Of a stretch of DNA of 62,267 nucleotides, positions 25,175-32,411 are shown piece after piece. Origin of the DNA: an uncultured Oscillospiraceae bacterium (GTDB taxonomy: Bacteria; Bacillota; Clostridia; Oscillospirales; Oscillospiraceae); the NCBI GenBank assembly GCA_947599925.1, contig CANQFT010000010.1, positions 1 to 62,267 on the forward strand, in the 5' to 3' direction. The notes beneath the pieces were generated by a model. That model saw only the letters and a program-made list of their open reading frames with translations, was not told the origin of the DNA and did not search any database. Within the stretch, counting starts at the first letter, position 1. Each line of letters opens with the position of its first letter. Position numbers and translations under genes: made by a program.

Positions 25175-26425
25175 ATGAGTGAACTGATCTCCGTTGCCGT
25201 AGCTCTGCTGGCGGGTCTGTTGATGACGCGCCTGATGAAGAACTTCAACCTCCCCGACGTAACGGCCTACCTGGTGGCCGGCGTGATCCTGGGCCCGTGC
25301 CTGCTGGGACGGCTGGGGGTGCCCGGCCTGGGCTTCACCACCTTCGATGAGGTCGCCCTGCTCCAGCCGATCTCCGACATCGCCCTCGGCTTCATCGCCT
25401 TCGCCATCGGCAGTGAGTTCCGCCTGTCCCACCTCCGCTCCACCGGCCACGCCGCCGTGGTCATCGGCATCGTCCAGGCTGTGGTGGCCACGGCGCTGGT
25501 GGACGTCACCCTTGTGGGGCTCCACTTCGCGCTGGGCGACAAATTGCCCATTTCAGCCGCCATCACCTTGGGCGCCATCGCCGCCGCCACCGCCCCGGCC
25601 GCCACCTTGATGGTGGTCCGGCAGTACAAGGCCAAGGGTCCGCTCACCGACCTTCTCCTGCCCGTGGTAGCCCTGGACGACGCGGTGGGCCTCATCATCT
25701 TCGCCATCTCCTTTGGCGTCGCCCAGGCCATGACCTCCAGCCACATTGACCTGGCGGCGGTGCTGGTGGCCCCGTTGCTGGAGATCCTCTTGTCCCTGGC
25801 GCTGGGCGCGGTGCTGGGCCTGTGCCTCTCTTGGGTGGAAAAGGCCTTCCACTCCAACCGCAACCGCGTGGCCCTGATCACCGGCTTCATCATCCTGGGC
25901 GTGTCCCTGTCCATGCTGAAACTGCGCCTGGGCACGCTGGAGGTGAGCTTCTCCTCGCTGCTGGTGCTGATGATGCTGGGCACGGTGTTTTGCAACACCT
26001 ACGGCAGTTCCGAGGACCTGATGGACCGGGCCGACAAGTGGTCCGCCCCTCTGCTGACCCTCTTTTTCGTGCTCTCCGGCGCCGCTTTGGACCTGTCTGT
26101 CTTCTCCGACCTGGCCGTTGTGGGCATCGGCGTGCTCTATATCCTCGCCCGTTCCCTGGGCAAGTATCTGGGTGCCGGCTTCAGCGCCCGGCTGACCCGC
26201 CAGGACCACAACGTGCAAAAATACCTGGGCATCACCCTGCTGCCCCAGGCCGGCGTGGCCCTTGGAATGTCCGCCCAGGTCGGTACCTCCGCCGCCATGG
26301 GCGCCGCCGGCCCTCTGGTCCGCAACATCGTCCTCTTCGGCGTGTTGATCTACGAACTGATCGGTCCCAGCTTCACCAAGTGGGCCCTGACCAAAGCCGG
26401 CGACATCAAGCCCAAGGTGGGCTGA
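25175..26425 (+). CDS. CPA2-type cation:proton antiporter
   Basis: 416 residues with about 12 membrane helices, opening LISVAVALLAGLLMTRLMKNF and DVTAYLVAGVILGP, typical of the Na+/H+ exchanger (NhaS/KefB) fold. The paired polar residues in VVALDDAVGLIIF fit the conserved ion-binding helix of CPA2 carriers. No C-terminal TrkA-N or USP domain follows. It probably moves Na+ or K+ against protons. The gene has its own strong promoter. Confidence 0.9.
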   Translation: MSELISVAVALLAGLLMTRLMKNFNLPDVTAYLVAGVILGPCLLGRLGVPGLGFTTFDEVALLQPISDIALGFIAFAIGSEFRLSHLRSTGHAAVVIGIVQAVVATALVDVTLVGLHFALGDKLPISAAITLGAIAAATAPAATLMVVRQYKAKGPLTDLLLPVVALDDAVGLIIFAISFGVAQAMTSSHIDLAAVLVAPLLEILLSLALGAVLGLCLSWVEKAFHSNRNRVALITGFIILGVSLSMLKLRLGTLEVSFSSLLVLMMLGTVFCNTYGSSEDLMDRADKWSAPLLTLFFVLSGAALDLSVFSDLAVVGIGVLYILARSLGKYLGAGFSARLTRQDHNVQKYLGITLLPQAGVALGMSAQVGTSAAMGAAGPLVRNIVLFGVLIYELIGPSFTKWALTKAGDIKPKVG

Positions 26426-26478
26426 GCCCGCGCCGCGCCCCCGCCGGAGGGATCTGACAGAGAGGGGAGAGACCCGCC

Positions 26479-27357
26479 GTGTACGAGCTCGTTCAGCTGT
26501 CCCCGCGGGACTACTACATCGAAAGCCCGGCGAAGATCGGTCTGGTGCGCCTGGACGACGTCCACGTCTGCCTCATCGACAGCGGCAACGACAAGGACGC
26601 GGGCCGCAAGGTCCGCCAGATCCTGGACGCCAACGGCTGGAAGCTCCAGGCCATCTACAACACCCACTCCCACGCCGACCACATCGGCGGCAACAAGTAC
26701 CTCCAGGCCCAGACCGGCTGCGCGGTCTACGCCTCCGGCGTCGAGCGCGCCTTTACCTGCCACCCTCTGCTGGAACCCACCCTCCTCTACGGCGGCTTTC
26801 CGCCCCAGGACTTGCGCCACAAGTTTCTCCTCGCCCAGAGCAGCGACGCCCGGCCCCTGACCCCGGAGGACCTGCCCCGCGGCTTCCAGATGGTGCCCCT
26901 GCCCGGCCACTCCCTTGACATGGTAGGGTTCCGGACCCCGGACGACACCCTCTTTCTGGCCGACTGCCTCTCCAGCCGCCAGACCCTGGATAAGTACCAG
27001 ATCGGCTTCCTCTACGACGTGGCCGCCTACCTGGACACGCTGGAGCAGGTCAAGACCATGACCGCCAAGGTATTCGTCCCCGCCCACGCCGCCGCCACCC
27101 AGGAGATCGCCCCTCTGGCCCAGTACAACATCGACAAGGTCCGCCAGATCGCCGCCGCCATCCTGGAACTATGCCGGACGCCCCTGACCTTCGAGGAGGT
27201 CCTGCAAAAGCTCTTTGCCCGCTACGACCTGACCATGACCTTTGAGCAATACGCCCTGGTGGGCAGCGCCCTGCGCTCTTACCTCGCCTGGCTCAAGGAC
27301 GCCGGCCGCCTCGCCGTGGAGATCGCCGACGGCGTGCTGCGCTGGCGGGAGGTGTGA
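26479..27357 (+). CDS. Metallo-beta-lactamase-fold hydrolase
   Basis: A 292-residue cytoplasmic hydrolase carrying the metal motif THSHADHIGG (about residues 61-70), later ligands PLPGHSLDMVG and LADCLSS, and VPAHAAA. The C-terminal ~75 residues form a helical, winged-helix-like extension. The general family includes glyoxalase II-like thioesterases and lactonases; the substrate here is unknown. GTG 26479 follows AGAGGGGAGA. Only three bases separate it from the YbaK gene, so the two are co-transcribed. Confidence 0.85.
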   Translation: MYELVQLSPRDYYIESPAKIGLVRLDDVHVCLIDSGNDKDAGRKVRQILDANGWKLQAIYNTHSHADHIGGNKYLQAQTGCAVYASGVERAFTCHPLLEPTLLYGGFPPQDLRHKFLLAQSSDARPLTPEDLPRGFQMVPLPGHSLDMVGFRTPDDTLFLADCLSSRQTLDKYQIGFLYDVAAYLDTLEQVKTMTAKVFVPAHAAATQEIAPLAQYNIDKVRQIAAAILELCRTPLTFEEVLQKLFARYDLTMTFEQYALVGSALRSYLAWLKDAGRLAVEIADGVLRWREV

Positions 27358-27360
27358 CCC

Positions 27361-27840
27361 ATGTCCATCGAAAAGGTAAAAGCCTATTTCCGCGGCCAGG
27401 GGATGGAGGACCGGGTGCTGGAGTTCTCCACCTCCAGCGCCACGGTGGACCTGGCGGCCCAGGCCCTGGGCTGTGAGCCCTGCCGCATCGCCAAGAGCCT
27501 GTCCTTTCAGCTGGAGGACCGGGCCATCCTGGTGGTGACTGCCGGGGACGCCCGCGTGGACAACGGCAAATACAAGGCCCGGTTTGGCGCCAAGGCGAAA
27601 ATGCTGGCCCCGGACCAGGTGGAGGCCCTGATCGGCCACCAGGTGGGCGGCGTCTGCCCCTTCGCCCTGAACAGCGGGGTAGAGGTCTACCTGGACGCGT
27701 CCCTCCGCCGCTTCGACACGGTCTTTCCCGCCTGTGGCAGCGGCAACAGCGCCATCGAGCTGACCATCCCGGAGCTGGAGCGCCACTCCGCCTTCACCGC
27801 CTGGGTGGACGTGTGCAAAGACTGGGCGGACGAAGACTGA
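27361..27840 (+). CDS. ybaK: YbaK/EbsC-type aminoacyl-tRNA deacylase
   Basis: A 159-residue single-domain protein with the family core: CEPCRIAKSLSF, the lysine in DNGKYKARFG, and GGVCPFALNSGVEVYLD. Family members hydrolyse mischarged Cys-tRNA(Pro) or related species in trans to prolyl-tRNA synthetase. By coincidence or otherwise, the next feature downstream is a tRNA-Pro gene. Length and motifs are normal. Confidence 0.92.
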   Translation: MSIEKVKAYFRGQGMEDRVLEFSTSSATVDLAAQALGCEPCRIAKSLSFQLEDRAILVVTAGDARVDNGKYKARFGAKAKMLAPDQVEALIGHQVGGVCPFALNSGVEVYLDASLRRFDTVFPACGSGNSAIELTIPELERHSAFTAWVDVCKDWADED

Positions 27841-27850
27841 CCGCCCCCAC

Positions 27851-27879
27851 TTGACAAGTCGGCAAAAACAACCTATAAT
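27851..27879 (+). promoter_or_regulatory. Promoter of tRNA-Pro
   Basis: Perfect consensus TTGACA (27851-27856), 17-nt spacer and TATAAT (27874-27879), 12 bases before the tRNA. Confidence 0.9.
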
Positions 27880-27891
27880 AATAGGTCGTTA

Positions 27892-27968
27892 CGGGGTGTG
27901 GCGAAGTTTGGTATCGCGCTTGGTTCGGGACCAAGAGGCCGCGGGTTCAAGTCCCGCCACTCCGACCA
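27892..27968 (+). tRNA. tRNA-Pro (anticodon CGG)
   Basis: A 77-nt cloverleaf with encoded CCA. The acceptor arms CGGGGTG and CACTCCG pair with one G-U, the D stem is GCGA/TCGC, and the anticodon stem CTTGG/CCAAG encloses TTCGGGA, giving CGG. The T arm is GCGGG-TTCAAGT-CCCGC. A terminator follows directly. Confidence 0.97.
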
Positions 27969-27972
27969 AAAA

Positions 27973-28007
27973 AGAGTACCCGCCAGTTGGCAGGTACTCT
28001 TTTTGTA
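27973..28007 (+). terminator. Terminator after tRNA-Pro
   Basis: AGAGTACC pairs with GGTACTCT around a GCC/GGC inner stem and is followed by a T run. Confidence 0.85.
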
Positions 28008-28017
28008 TGGTAGGACA

Positions 28018-28114
28018 GAACCCGCGGCCTCTTGCAGCATGATCCGCCGCAGGCGGCCCAAAGCCGCGCAGCGGCTTCTGGGCCGCGCGGGTTCAAGTCC
28101 CGCCACTCCGACCA
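28018..28114 (+). pseudogene. Scrambled partial copy of the tRNA-Pro gene
   Basis: Bases 28087-28114 repeat exactly the last 28 bases of tRNA-Pro (T arm, acceptor strand and CCA). Bases 28018-28034 are an exact inverted copy of 27932-27948 (anticodon arm to T arm). Between them is a long near-perfect hairpin (28053-28067/28071-28086). No 5' half is present, so this cannot be a functional tRNA. It could be an attachment-site remnant or a duplicated tRNA disrupted by a palindromic insertion. Confidence 0.8.
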
Positions 28115-28115
28115 C

Positions 28116-28154
28116 GTCGGAGCAAGCTTTATATCGCTTGCTCCGACTTTTTTT
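28116..28154 (+). terminator. Strong terminator after the partial tRNA copy
   Basis: A perfect 12-bp stem, GTCGGAGCAAGC (28116-28127) with its complement (28136-28147), followed by seven T residues. It suggests that a complete, transcribed tRNA once stood here. Confidence 0.9.
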
Positions 28155-28193
28155 CAAAAAGTCAGAGCGCGCTCATGCCGCTGCTCCTCCTTT

Positions 28194-28232
28194 CCAAATC
28201 GAACCCGCTGCGCTGGGCTTCGATTTGGTTTT
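28194..28232. terminator. Terminator-like hairpin in the gap before metY
   Basis: A 10-bp stem CCAAATCGAA (28194-28203)/TTCGATTTGG (28219-28228) with an inner CCC/GGG pairing, followed by TTTTC. The remaining bases to 28342 show no gene or known riboswitch that I can recognise. Confidence 0.55.
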
Positions 28233-28342
28233 CTGAATAAGATCATAAATCATTACACTCTTTTTTGTATAGCAAAAGTGCTGTATGCCCAAGGGCAAAG
28301 CCCCTGAAAGGCTGGAAGAATCGACGAAATGTGGGAAACGGC

Positions 28343-28371
28343 TTGACAAGGTTTAACTGGGGTGCTATAAT
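28343..28371 (+). promoter_or_regulatory. Promoter of the metY leader
   Basis: Consensus TTGACA (28343-28348), 17-nt spacer and TATAAT (28366-28371). Transcription should start near 28378, leaving a leader of about 270 bases before metY. Confidence 0.9.
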
Positions 28372-28427
28372 CCTACCAAACCGATGGGTTATATTGGTTG
28401 ATTCCGATGGGAAAGGGGGCGGCCTGG

Positions 28428-28550
28428 ATGAAGAACTTGTTCCTCGCGCTTTTGCGGAGCAATTTTCGATGTGGACGAATGCTGTACTCCCGGGCTGTCT
28501 CTATGGCCGGGCGATGTTGCGCGCCCGCAGTCTGCCGTCTGCCGTTCTGA
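28428..28550 (+). CDS. Cysteine-containing leader peptide of the metY attenuator
   Basis: A 40-codon frame starts with ATG 28428, eight bases after AAAGGGGG. The peptide starts MKNLFLALLRSNFRCGRMLY and ends RCCAPAVCRLPF, with cysteine codons 15, 30, 31 and 36; Cys30-Cys31 is a tandem pair. It lies wholly inside the transcribed leader and its stop is 33 bases before the terminator stem. Base-pairing segments overlap or immediately precede the tandem cysteine codons, as in classical amino-acid attenuators. That it is translated is inference; the ribosome site, codon placement and structures support it. Confidence 0.75.
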   Translation: MKNLFLALLRSNFRCGRMLYSRAVSMAGRCCAPAVCRLPF

Positions 28551-28590
28551 GCGGACGACGGACCCTTTCAGGCCATACACAGTCCGGGAG
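28487..28590 (+). promoter_or_regulatory. Candidate antiterminator of the metY leader
   Basis: CTCCCGGGCTGT (28487-28498) can pair with ACAGTCCGGGAG (28579-28590) over 12 positions including one G-U, taking up the whole left arm of the terminator. A further 7-bp helix, TATGGCC (28502-28508)/GGCCATA (28571-28577), extends it. A local hairpin 28489-28493/28507-28511 would hide the first segment when no ribosome is stalled. Confidence 0.7.
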
Positions 28591-28615
28591 CTGAAAAGCT
28601 GTCCCGGATTTTTTT
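28583..28615 (+). terminator. Attenuator terminator upstream of metY
   Basis: TCCGGGA-GCT pairs with AGC-TCCCGGA (two-base bulge) around a GAAA loop, followed by seven T residues. It lies 32 bases before the metY start, so it must be regulated rather than constitutive. Confidence 0.85.
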
Positions 28616-28646
28616 ATTTTCTATCAGGAATGAAAGGGGTATCACC

Positions 28647-29930
28647 ATGAGTAACTATAAATTTGAAACTCTCCAGCTCCACGTGGGTCAGGAGCAGGCC
28701 GATCCCGCCACGGACGCCCGCGCGGTGCCCATCTACGCCACCACCAGCTATGTGTTCCACAACTCCGCCCACGCCGCCGCGCGCTTCGGCCTGGCCGACG
28801 CGGGCAACATCTACGGGCGGCTCACCAACTCCACCCAGGACGTGCTGGAAAAGCGCCTGGCGGCCCTGGAGGGGGGCGTGGGGGCCCTGGCGCTGGCCTC
28901 CGGCGCGGCGGCCATCACCTATACCATCCAGGCCCTTGCCACTCAAGGGGAGCACATCGTGGCCCAAAAGACCATCTACGGCGGCAGCTACAACTTGCTG
29001 GCCCACACGCTGCCCCAGTACGGCGTCACCACCACCTTTGTGGACATCCACGATCTGGCCCAGGTGGAGGGGGCCATCCAGCCCAACACCAAGGCCATCT
29101 ACATCGAGACCTTGGGCAATCCCAACTCCGACATCCCCGACATCGACGCTCTGGCGGCCATCGCCCACAAAAACGGCCTGCCCCTGGTGATCGACAACAC
29201 CTTCGGCACCCCCTACCTGATCCGGCCCATCGAGCACGGGGCGGACATCGTGGTCCACTCCGCCACCAAGTTCATCGGCGGCCACGGCACCACCCTGGGC
29301 GGCATCATCGTGGACGGCGGCACCTTTGACTGGGCGGCCAGCGGCCGCTATCCCGCCATCAGCGAGCCCAACCCCAGCTACCACGGCGTCCGCTTTACCG
29401 AGGCCGCCGGCCCCGCCGCCTTTGTCACCTACATCCGGGCCATCCTCCTGCGGGACACCGGCGCCACCATCTCTCCCTTCGCGGCGTTCCTGCTGCTCCA
29501 AGGGGTGGAGACCCTCTCCCTCCGCCTGGACCGCCACGGGGAAAATACGAAAAAGGTGGTGGAGTACCTGTCCAGGCATCCCCAGGTGGAGCGCGTGAAC
29601 CACCCCTCTCTGCCGGACCATCCCCAGCACGCCCTCTACGAGAAGTACTTCCCCAACGGCGGCGGGTCCATCTTCACCTTCGAGATCAAGGGCGGCGTGG
29701 CCGAGGCGCACAAGTTCATCGACAGCCTGGAGATCTTCTCCCTGCTGGCCAACGTGGCGGACGTGAAGAGCCTAGTCATCCACCCGGCCACCACCACCCA
29801 CTCCCAGCTCACGGAGGCGGAACTTCTGGACCAGGGCATCAAGCCCAACACCATCCGCCTGTCCATCGGAACCGAGCACATCGACGACATCCTCGCCGAC
29901 CTGGAAAAAGGCTTCGCCGCCGTCCGCTGA
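28647..29930 (+). CDS. metY: O-acetylhomoserine aminocarboxypropyltransferase (sulfhydrylase)
   Basis: A 427-residue PLP enzyme of the Cys/Met metabolism gamma-family. It carries ETLQLHVGQ at the start, NPNSDIPDI, DNTFGTPYLIRP and HSATKFIGGHGTTLGG with PLP lysine 208, and is the length of MetY rather than the shorter cystathionine enzymes. It makes homocysteine from O-acetylhomoserine and sulfide, feeding methionine and, by reverse transsulfuration, cysteine. GAAAGGGG precedes the ATG. The leader upstream indicates control by cysteinyl-tRNA supply. No other sulfur gene is adjacent. Confidence 0.95.
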   Translation: MSNYKFETLQLHVGQEQADPATDARAVPIYATTSYVFHNSAHAAARFGLADAGNIYGRLTNSTQDVLEKRLAALEGGVGALALASGAAAITYTIQALATQGEHIVAQKTIYGGSYNLLAHTLPQYGVTTTFVDIHDLAQVEGAIQPNTKAIYIETLGNPNSDIPDIDALAAIAHKNGLPLVIDNTFGTPYLIRPIEHGADIVVHSATKFIGGHGTTLGGIIVDGGTFDWAASGRYPAISEPNPSYHGVRFTEAAGPAAFVTYIRAILLRDTGATISPFAAFLLLQGVETLSLRLDRHGENTKKVVEYLSRHPQVERVNHPSLPDHPQHALYEKYFPNGGGSIFTFEIKGGVAEAHKFIDSLEIFSLLANVADVKSLVIHPATTTHSQLTEAELLDQGIKPNTIRLSIGTEHIDDILADLEKGFAAVR

Positions 29931-29967
29931 GTTTGAATACCTTTTGTTGCAAGAATTATAAGACGTC

Positions 29968-30888
29968 TCATTGGCCGCTCTTTTTGCGGCGTCCGCTATT
30001 GTCAGATCCCCGGATCTCCTCATGGTAGAAATAATCTACGATGACGGGATGCCCCTGCGGGACGCGGCCGTAAGGCATTTCATTATCCACAAACGGGCAG
30101 TCGTATTTCTTTGCCATTTCCTCTGCTTTCTTTTCCAATGCCTTAAAATAGCTGCGGTCATGCCGGTCATAGATCTCCTGATACAGCGGCAGAAGCTGGG
30201 GGTACTTGCCCGCAATATAGTCCATGATCGTCTTTTTGAAGCCGCCGCGAAGGTTCAGGTTTTCAAGCCAGAACAGGTCGCACTGATTTCTGACCCGCTC
30301 AAAGATCGCCTCAAAGTCCGTGATGCCCGGAAAGACAGGGGACACAAAGCAGACAGTACGGATACCGGCATCGTAGACTCGCTTCATGGCGGCTATGCGA
30401 CGCTCGATGCTGACGGCGTGATCCATGTCGTTCTTGAAGCCCTCATCCAGCGTGTTGATCGACCAAGATACCGTCACCTGACCCAACTCTTTCAAGAGGT
30501 CAATATCCCGCAGGACGAGATCGGATTTCGTGCAGATCAGAATGTCCGCGCCGCTGCCGCGAAGCTGTTCCAGCAGCTTGCGGGTGGCGCCAAAAACTTC
30601 CTCCTGTGGATTGTAGCCGTCCGTCACCGAGCCGATCACCACACGCTGACCGGCATACTTCTGTGGATTTTTAATCTCCGGCCAGTGCTTTACGTCAAGG
30701 AAGGTTCCCCATTCTTCCGTATGCCCTGTAAATCGCTTCATAAACGAGGCATAACAGTATTTGCAGGCATGGGTGCAGCCCACATAGGGATTGACAGAGT
30801 ATCCGCCCACCGGGAGACTGGATTTTGTCATGATGTTTTTCGTGTCAACATCGGCTATCAAAACGCCGTTTTCACTTATTTGTGCCAT
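29968..30888 (-). CDS. Radical SAM protein of a mobile radical-SAM pair (SplB-like)
   Basis: 306 residues with the radical SAM cluster motif in GCTHACKYCYASFMKRF (CxxxCxxC, about residues 38-45) and a body resembling the SPL/SplB-like group (VVIGSVTDGYNPQEE, FVSPVFPGITDF). The basic tail ends SGRRKKSGQ. It overlaps the upstream radical SAM gene by 13 bases. I recall this gene pair plus a MarR regulator as the radical SAM mobile pair of NCBI annotation, found in scattered Firmicutes genomes with unknown substrate. Base composition is visibly richer in A+T than in the flanking genes. Confidence 0.85.
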   Translation of the reverse strand: MAQISENGVLIADVDTKNIMTKSSLPVGGYSVNPYVGCTHACKYCYASFMKRFTGHTEEWGTFLDVKHWPEIKNPQKYAGQRVVIGSVTDGYNPQEEVFGATRKLLEQLRGSGADILICTKSDLVLRDIDLLKELGQVTVSWSINTLDEGFKNDMDHAVSIERRIAAMKRVYDAGIRTVCFVSPVFPGITDFEAIFERVRNQCDLFWLENLNLRGGFKKTIMDYIAGKYPQLLPLYQEIYDRHDRSYFKALEKKAEEMAKKYDCPFVDNEMPYGRVPQGHPVIVDYFYHEEIRGSDNSGRRKKSGQ

Positions 30889-31562
30889 TTTCTCTGCTCC
30901 TCCAAAACTCTGTTGTAAGCGTCGGGCAGTTCCTGTATCAACTCTTCACCCATGATGGGGGCAAGGTCCTCTTTCCAAAACACGCGGGCGCCCTGTGTAT
31001 GGGCTTGCTCCGTCAAAGAGTATACCCACTCCGGCGATGTTCGGACTTTCCGGCTCTGCGGGCCGGTCATGGTGCCGATGACCACCCAATCGATACCGTT
31101 GAAATCCACCTTGCCCGGATCGTCGAACAGCGGCTCGAATGTCACATGGTAATGCTTTGCCCGAACATTTTTCCGCAGCGCGTCAATTCTCCATAGCTCC
31201 GATTTTCTTGTTACCGTCACGCCGAACCAAGCGTTTTCAAGGTCGGTGTCGATGTCAAGCAGGTCAGGTCGTTTTGACAGGAACAGAAATTGATGCTGAG
31301 GATTTTCAGCAATCTTTGCAAATACCTGTTCCCGCCATTCTGCTTGCCAACCGGCGAGATCGCTCATGCCGGTCAACAGGAAATTCTGCGGTCTTTCTTT
31401 TTCCATCAGCCGCAGCTTACCCGGAAAAAACTCCGGCTTTGAGAAGTCGTCGATCATGTGATACCGCCGCACATTGTTCCGTGCGTAGCAGTAGGGGCAG
31501 CCCACCGTACAGCCGATCACCAGGTTCATATTCTGTATTTGATCCTTTATGCAGACATACAT
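30876..31562 (-). CDS. Second radical SAM protein of the mobile pair (DUF5131-like)
   Basis: 228 residues beginning MYVCIKDQIQNMNLVIGC, with the cluster motif GCTVGCPYCYARNN (CxxxCxxC) very near the N-terminus. Other landmarks are LLTGMSDLAGW, FLFLSKRPDLL, WFGVTVT, FEPLF and WVVIGTMTGPQSRK. These fit the phage-type Gp37/Gp68 (DUF5131) radical SAM family. The start overlaps the end of the MarR gene region by spacing only (two bases after its stop), with GGAGG upstream. Together with its downstream partner it probably forms a two-enzyme system; the reaction is unknown. Confidence 0.82.
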   Translation of the reverse strand: MYVCIKDQIQNMNLVIGCTVGCPYCYARNNVRRYHMIDDFSKPEFFPGKLRLMEKERPQNFLLTGMSDLAGWQAEWREQVFAKIAENPQHQFLFLSKRPDLLDIDTDLENAWFGVTVTRKSELWRIDALRKNVRAKHYHVTFEPLFDDPGKVDFNGIDWVVIGTMTGPQSRKVRTSPEWVYSLTEQAHTQGARVFWKEDLAPIMGEELIQELPDAYNRVLEEQRKWHK

Positions 31563-31563
31563 A

Positions 31564-31995
31564 CTAAATCCGTTCCTCCACATTTTCGAGAACTCGCAAA
31601 AGATAGCTTTCAAACTGCGTGATTTCTTCTTCAGAGAACCCTTTATAATAGATTTTGCTGATTTCCTCAGTCACCGCATTGTATTCCTGCTCCAATTCCT
31701 TGGCTTTTTCGGTCAGGAAAATCAGAATTTTTCTACGGTCTTTGTCGCCGCGATCCCGGTAAATTAGATTTGCCGCCTCCATACGGTCAAGCATACTGGT
31801 CAGGGTCGTCGTGGCAAGGCCGGTCTCCTTGGACAATTCGCTTATGGGCACACCGTTTTTTTGCCACAGGACATAAAGAATTCTGCCTTGCGGACCGTTA
31901 AAGGCGTCTATATTTTTCTCGCTCAGGATACGCTCAAAGATGCGTCCTCCGACCTGCTTGATCCTTGTGATCAAAAATCCACCCTGTGGTTTCAT
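31564..31995 (-). CDS. MarR family transcriptional regulator of the radical SAM cassette
   Basis: A 143-residue winged-helix protein: FNGPQGRILYVLWQKNGVPI, the recognition region ETGLATTTLTSMLDRMEAAN and the wing RDRGDKDRRKILIFLTEKA are typical MarR. AAGGAGGAG stands before the ATG. It is the first gene of the three-gene minus-strand cassette, two bases ahead of the DUF5131-like gene, so it is expected to autoregulate the unit. The A+T-rich promoter just upstream contains the 8-bp palindrome CTATATAG (32030-32037), a possible operator. Confidence 0.9.
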   Translation of the reverse strand: MKPQGGFLITRIKQVGGRIFERILSEKNIDAFNGPQGRILYVLWQKNGVPISELSKETGLATTTLTSMLDRMEAANLIYRDRGDKDRRKILIFLTEKAKELEQEYNAVTEEISKIYYKGFSEEEITQFESYLLRVLENVEERI

Positions 31996-32023
31996 TGGCT
32001 CCTCCTTTTAGCTCTTTTATAGG

Positions 32024-32052
32024 ATTATACTATATAGAAGTAATTGCGTCAA
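32024..32052 (-). promoter_or_regulatory. Promoter of the MarR/radical SAM cassette
   Basis: Minus strand: TTGACG (32052-32047), 17-nt spacer and TATAAT (32029-32024). The spacer contains the palindrome CTATATAG, which may be a MarR site. Confidence 0.85.
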
Positions 32053-32172
32053 TACTGGCAACAAAAATAACCGGGCGTCACCCGGCACACATTTTACACC
32101 GCAAGCGAAAATCACACCGCAAAGGCGCACGTTTCAATGATTCCCCGGCTTTGTATCAAAGCCTGCAAAAAT

Positions 32173-32289
32173 CATGTCGTCTTCCTGGAGGACGGCCATA
32201 TCGTGGAGGAGAGCCGGGAGCCCAAGGCGTTCTTCGACCGCCCCACCACCGACCGGGCCCGGCAGTTCCTCCGGACCTTCGAATACTAA
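32173..32289 (+). pseudogene. C-terminal remnant of an amino acid ABC transporter ATPase
   Basis: The frame encodes HVVFLEDGHIVEESREP followed by FFDRPTTDRARQFL and a stop. This is the last ~38 residues of a GlnQ/HisP-type polar amino acid transporter ATPase (compare the family pattern DGxIVEE...FxxPxxxRxxxFL). No Walker motifs or signature sequence remain, and no upstream codons of the family are recognisable before about 32170. It lies just outside the radical SAM cassette, which suggests deletion or insertion at this point. Confidence 0.75.
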
Positions 32290-32346
32290 GCCCCAGGGCA
32301 GGGGAGCGCCGGGGCCTTTCGTGACCTCCGTTTTCACGCCCCCTCC

Positions 32347-32375
32347 TTGCATTTCCCAGCAGTTTCCGCTATAAT
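32347..32375 (+). promoter_or_regulatory. Promoter of the DMT transporter gene
   Basis: TTGCAT (32347-32352), 17-nt spacer and TATAAT (32370-32375), 36 bases before the start. Confidence 0.85.
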
Positions 32376-32411
32376 CGGGGCTTGTAGAGAAAGAGCCGGG
32401 GAGGTGGACGG

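Noticed and set aside
28240-28342. Possible c-di-GMP (GEMM) or SAM riboswitch before metY, suggested by GGGCAAAGCCCCTGAAAGGC
   Set aside because: The segment lies upstream of the metY promoter and lacks the conserved cores (GEMM tetraloop receptor, SAM-I AGAG/GAGGGA).
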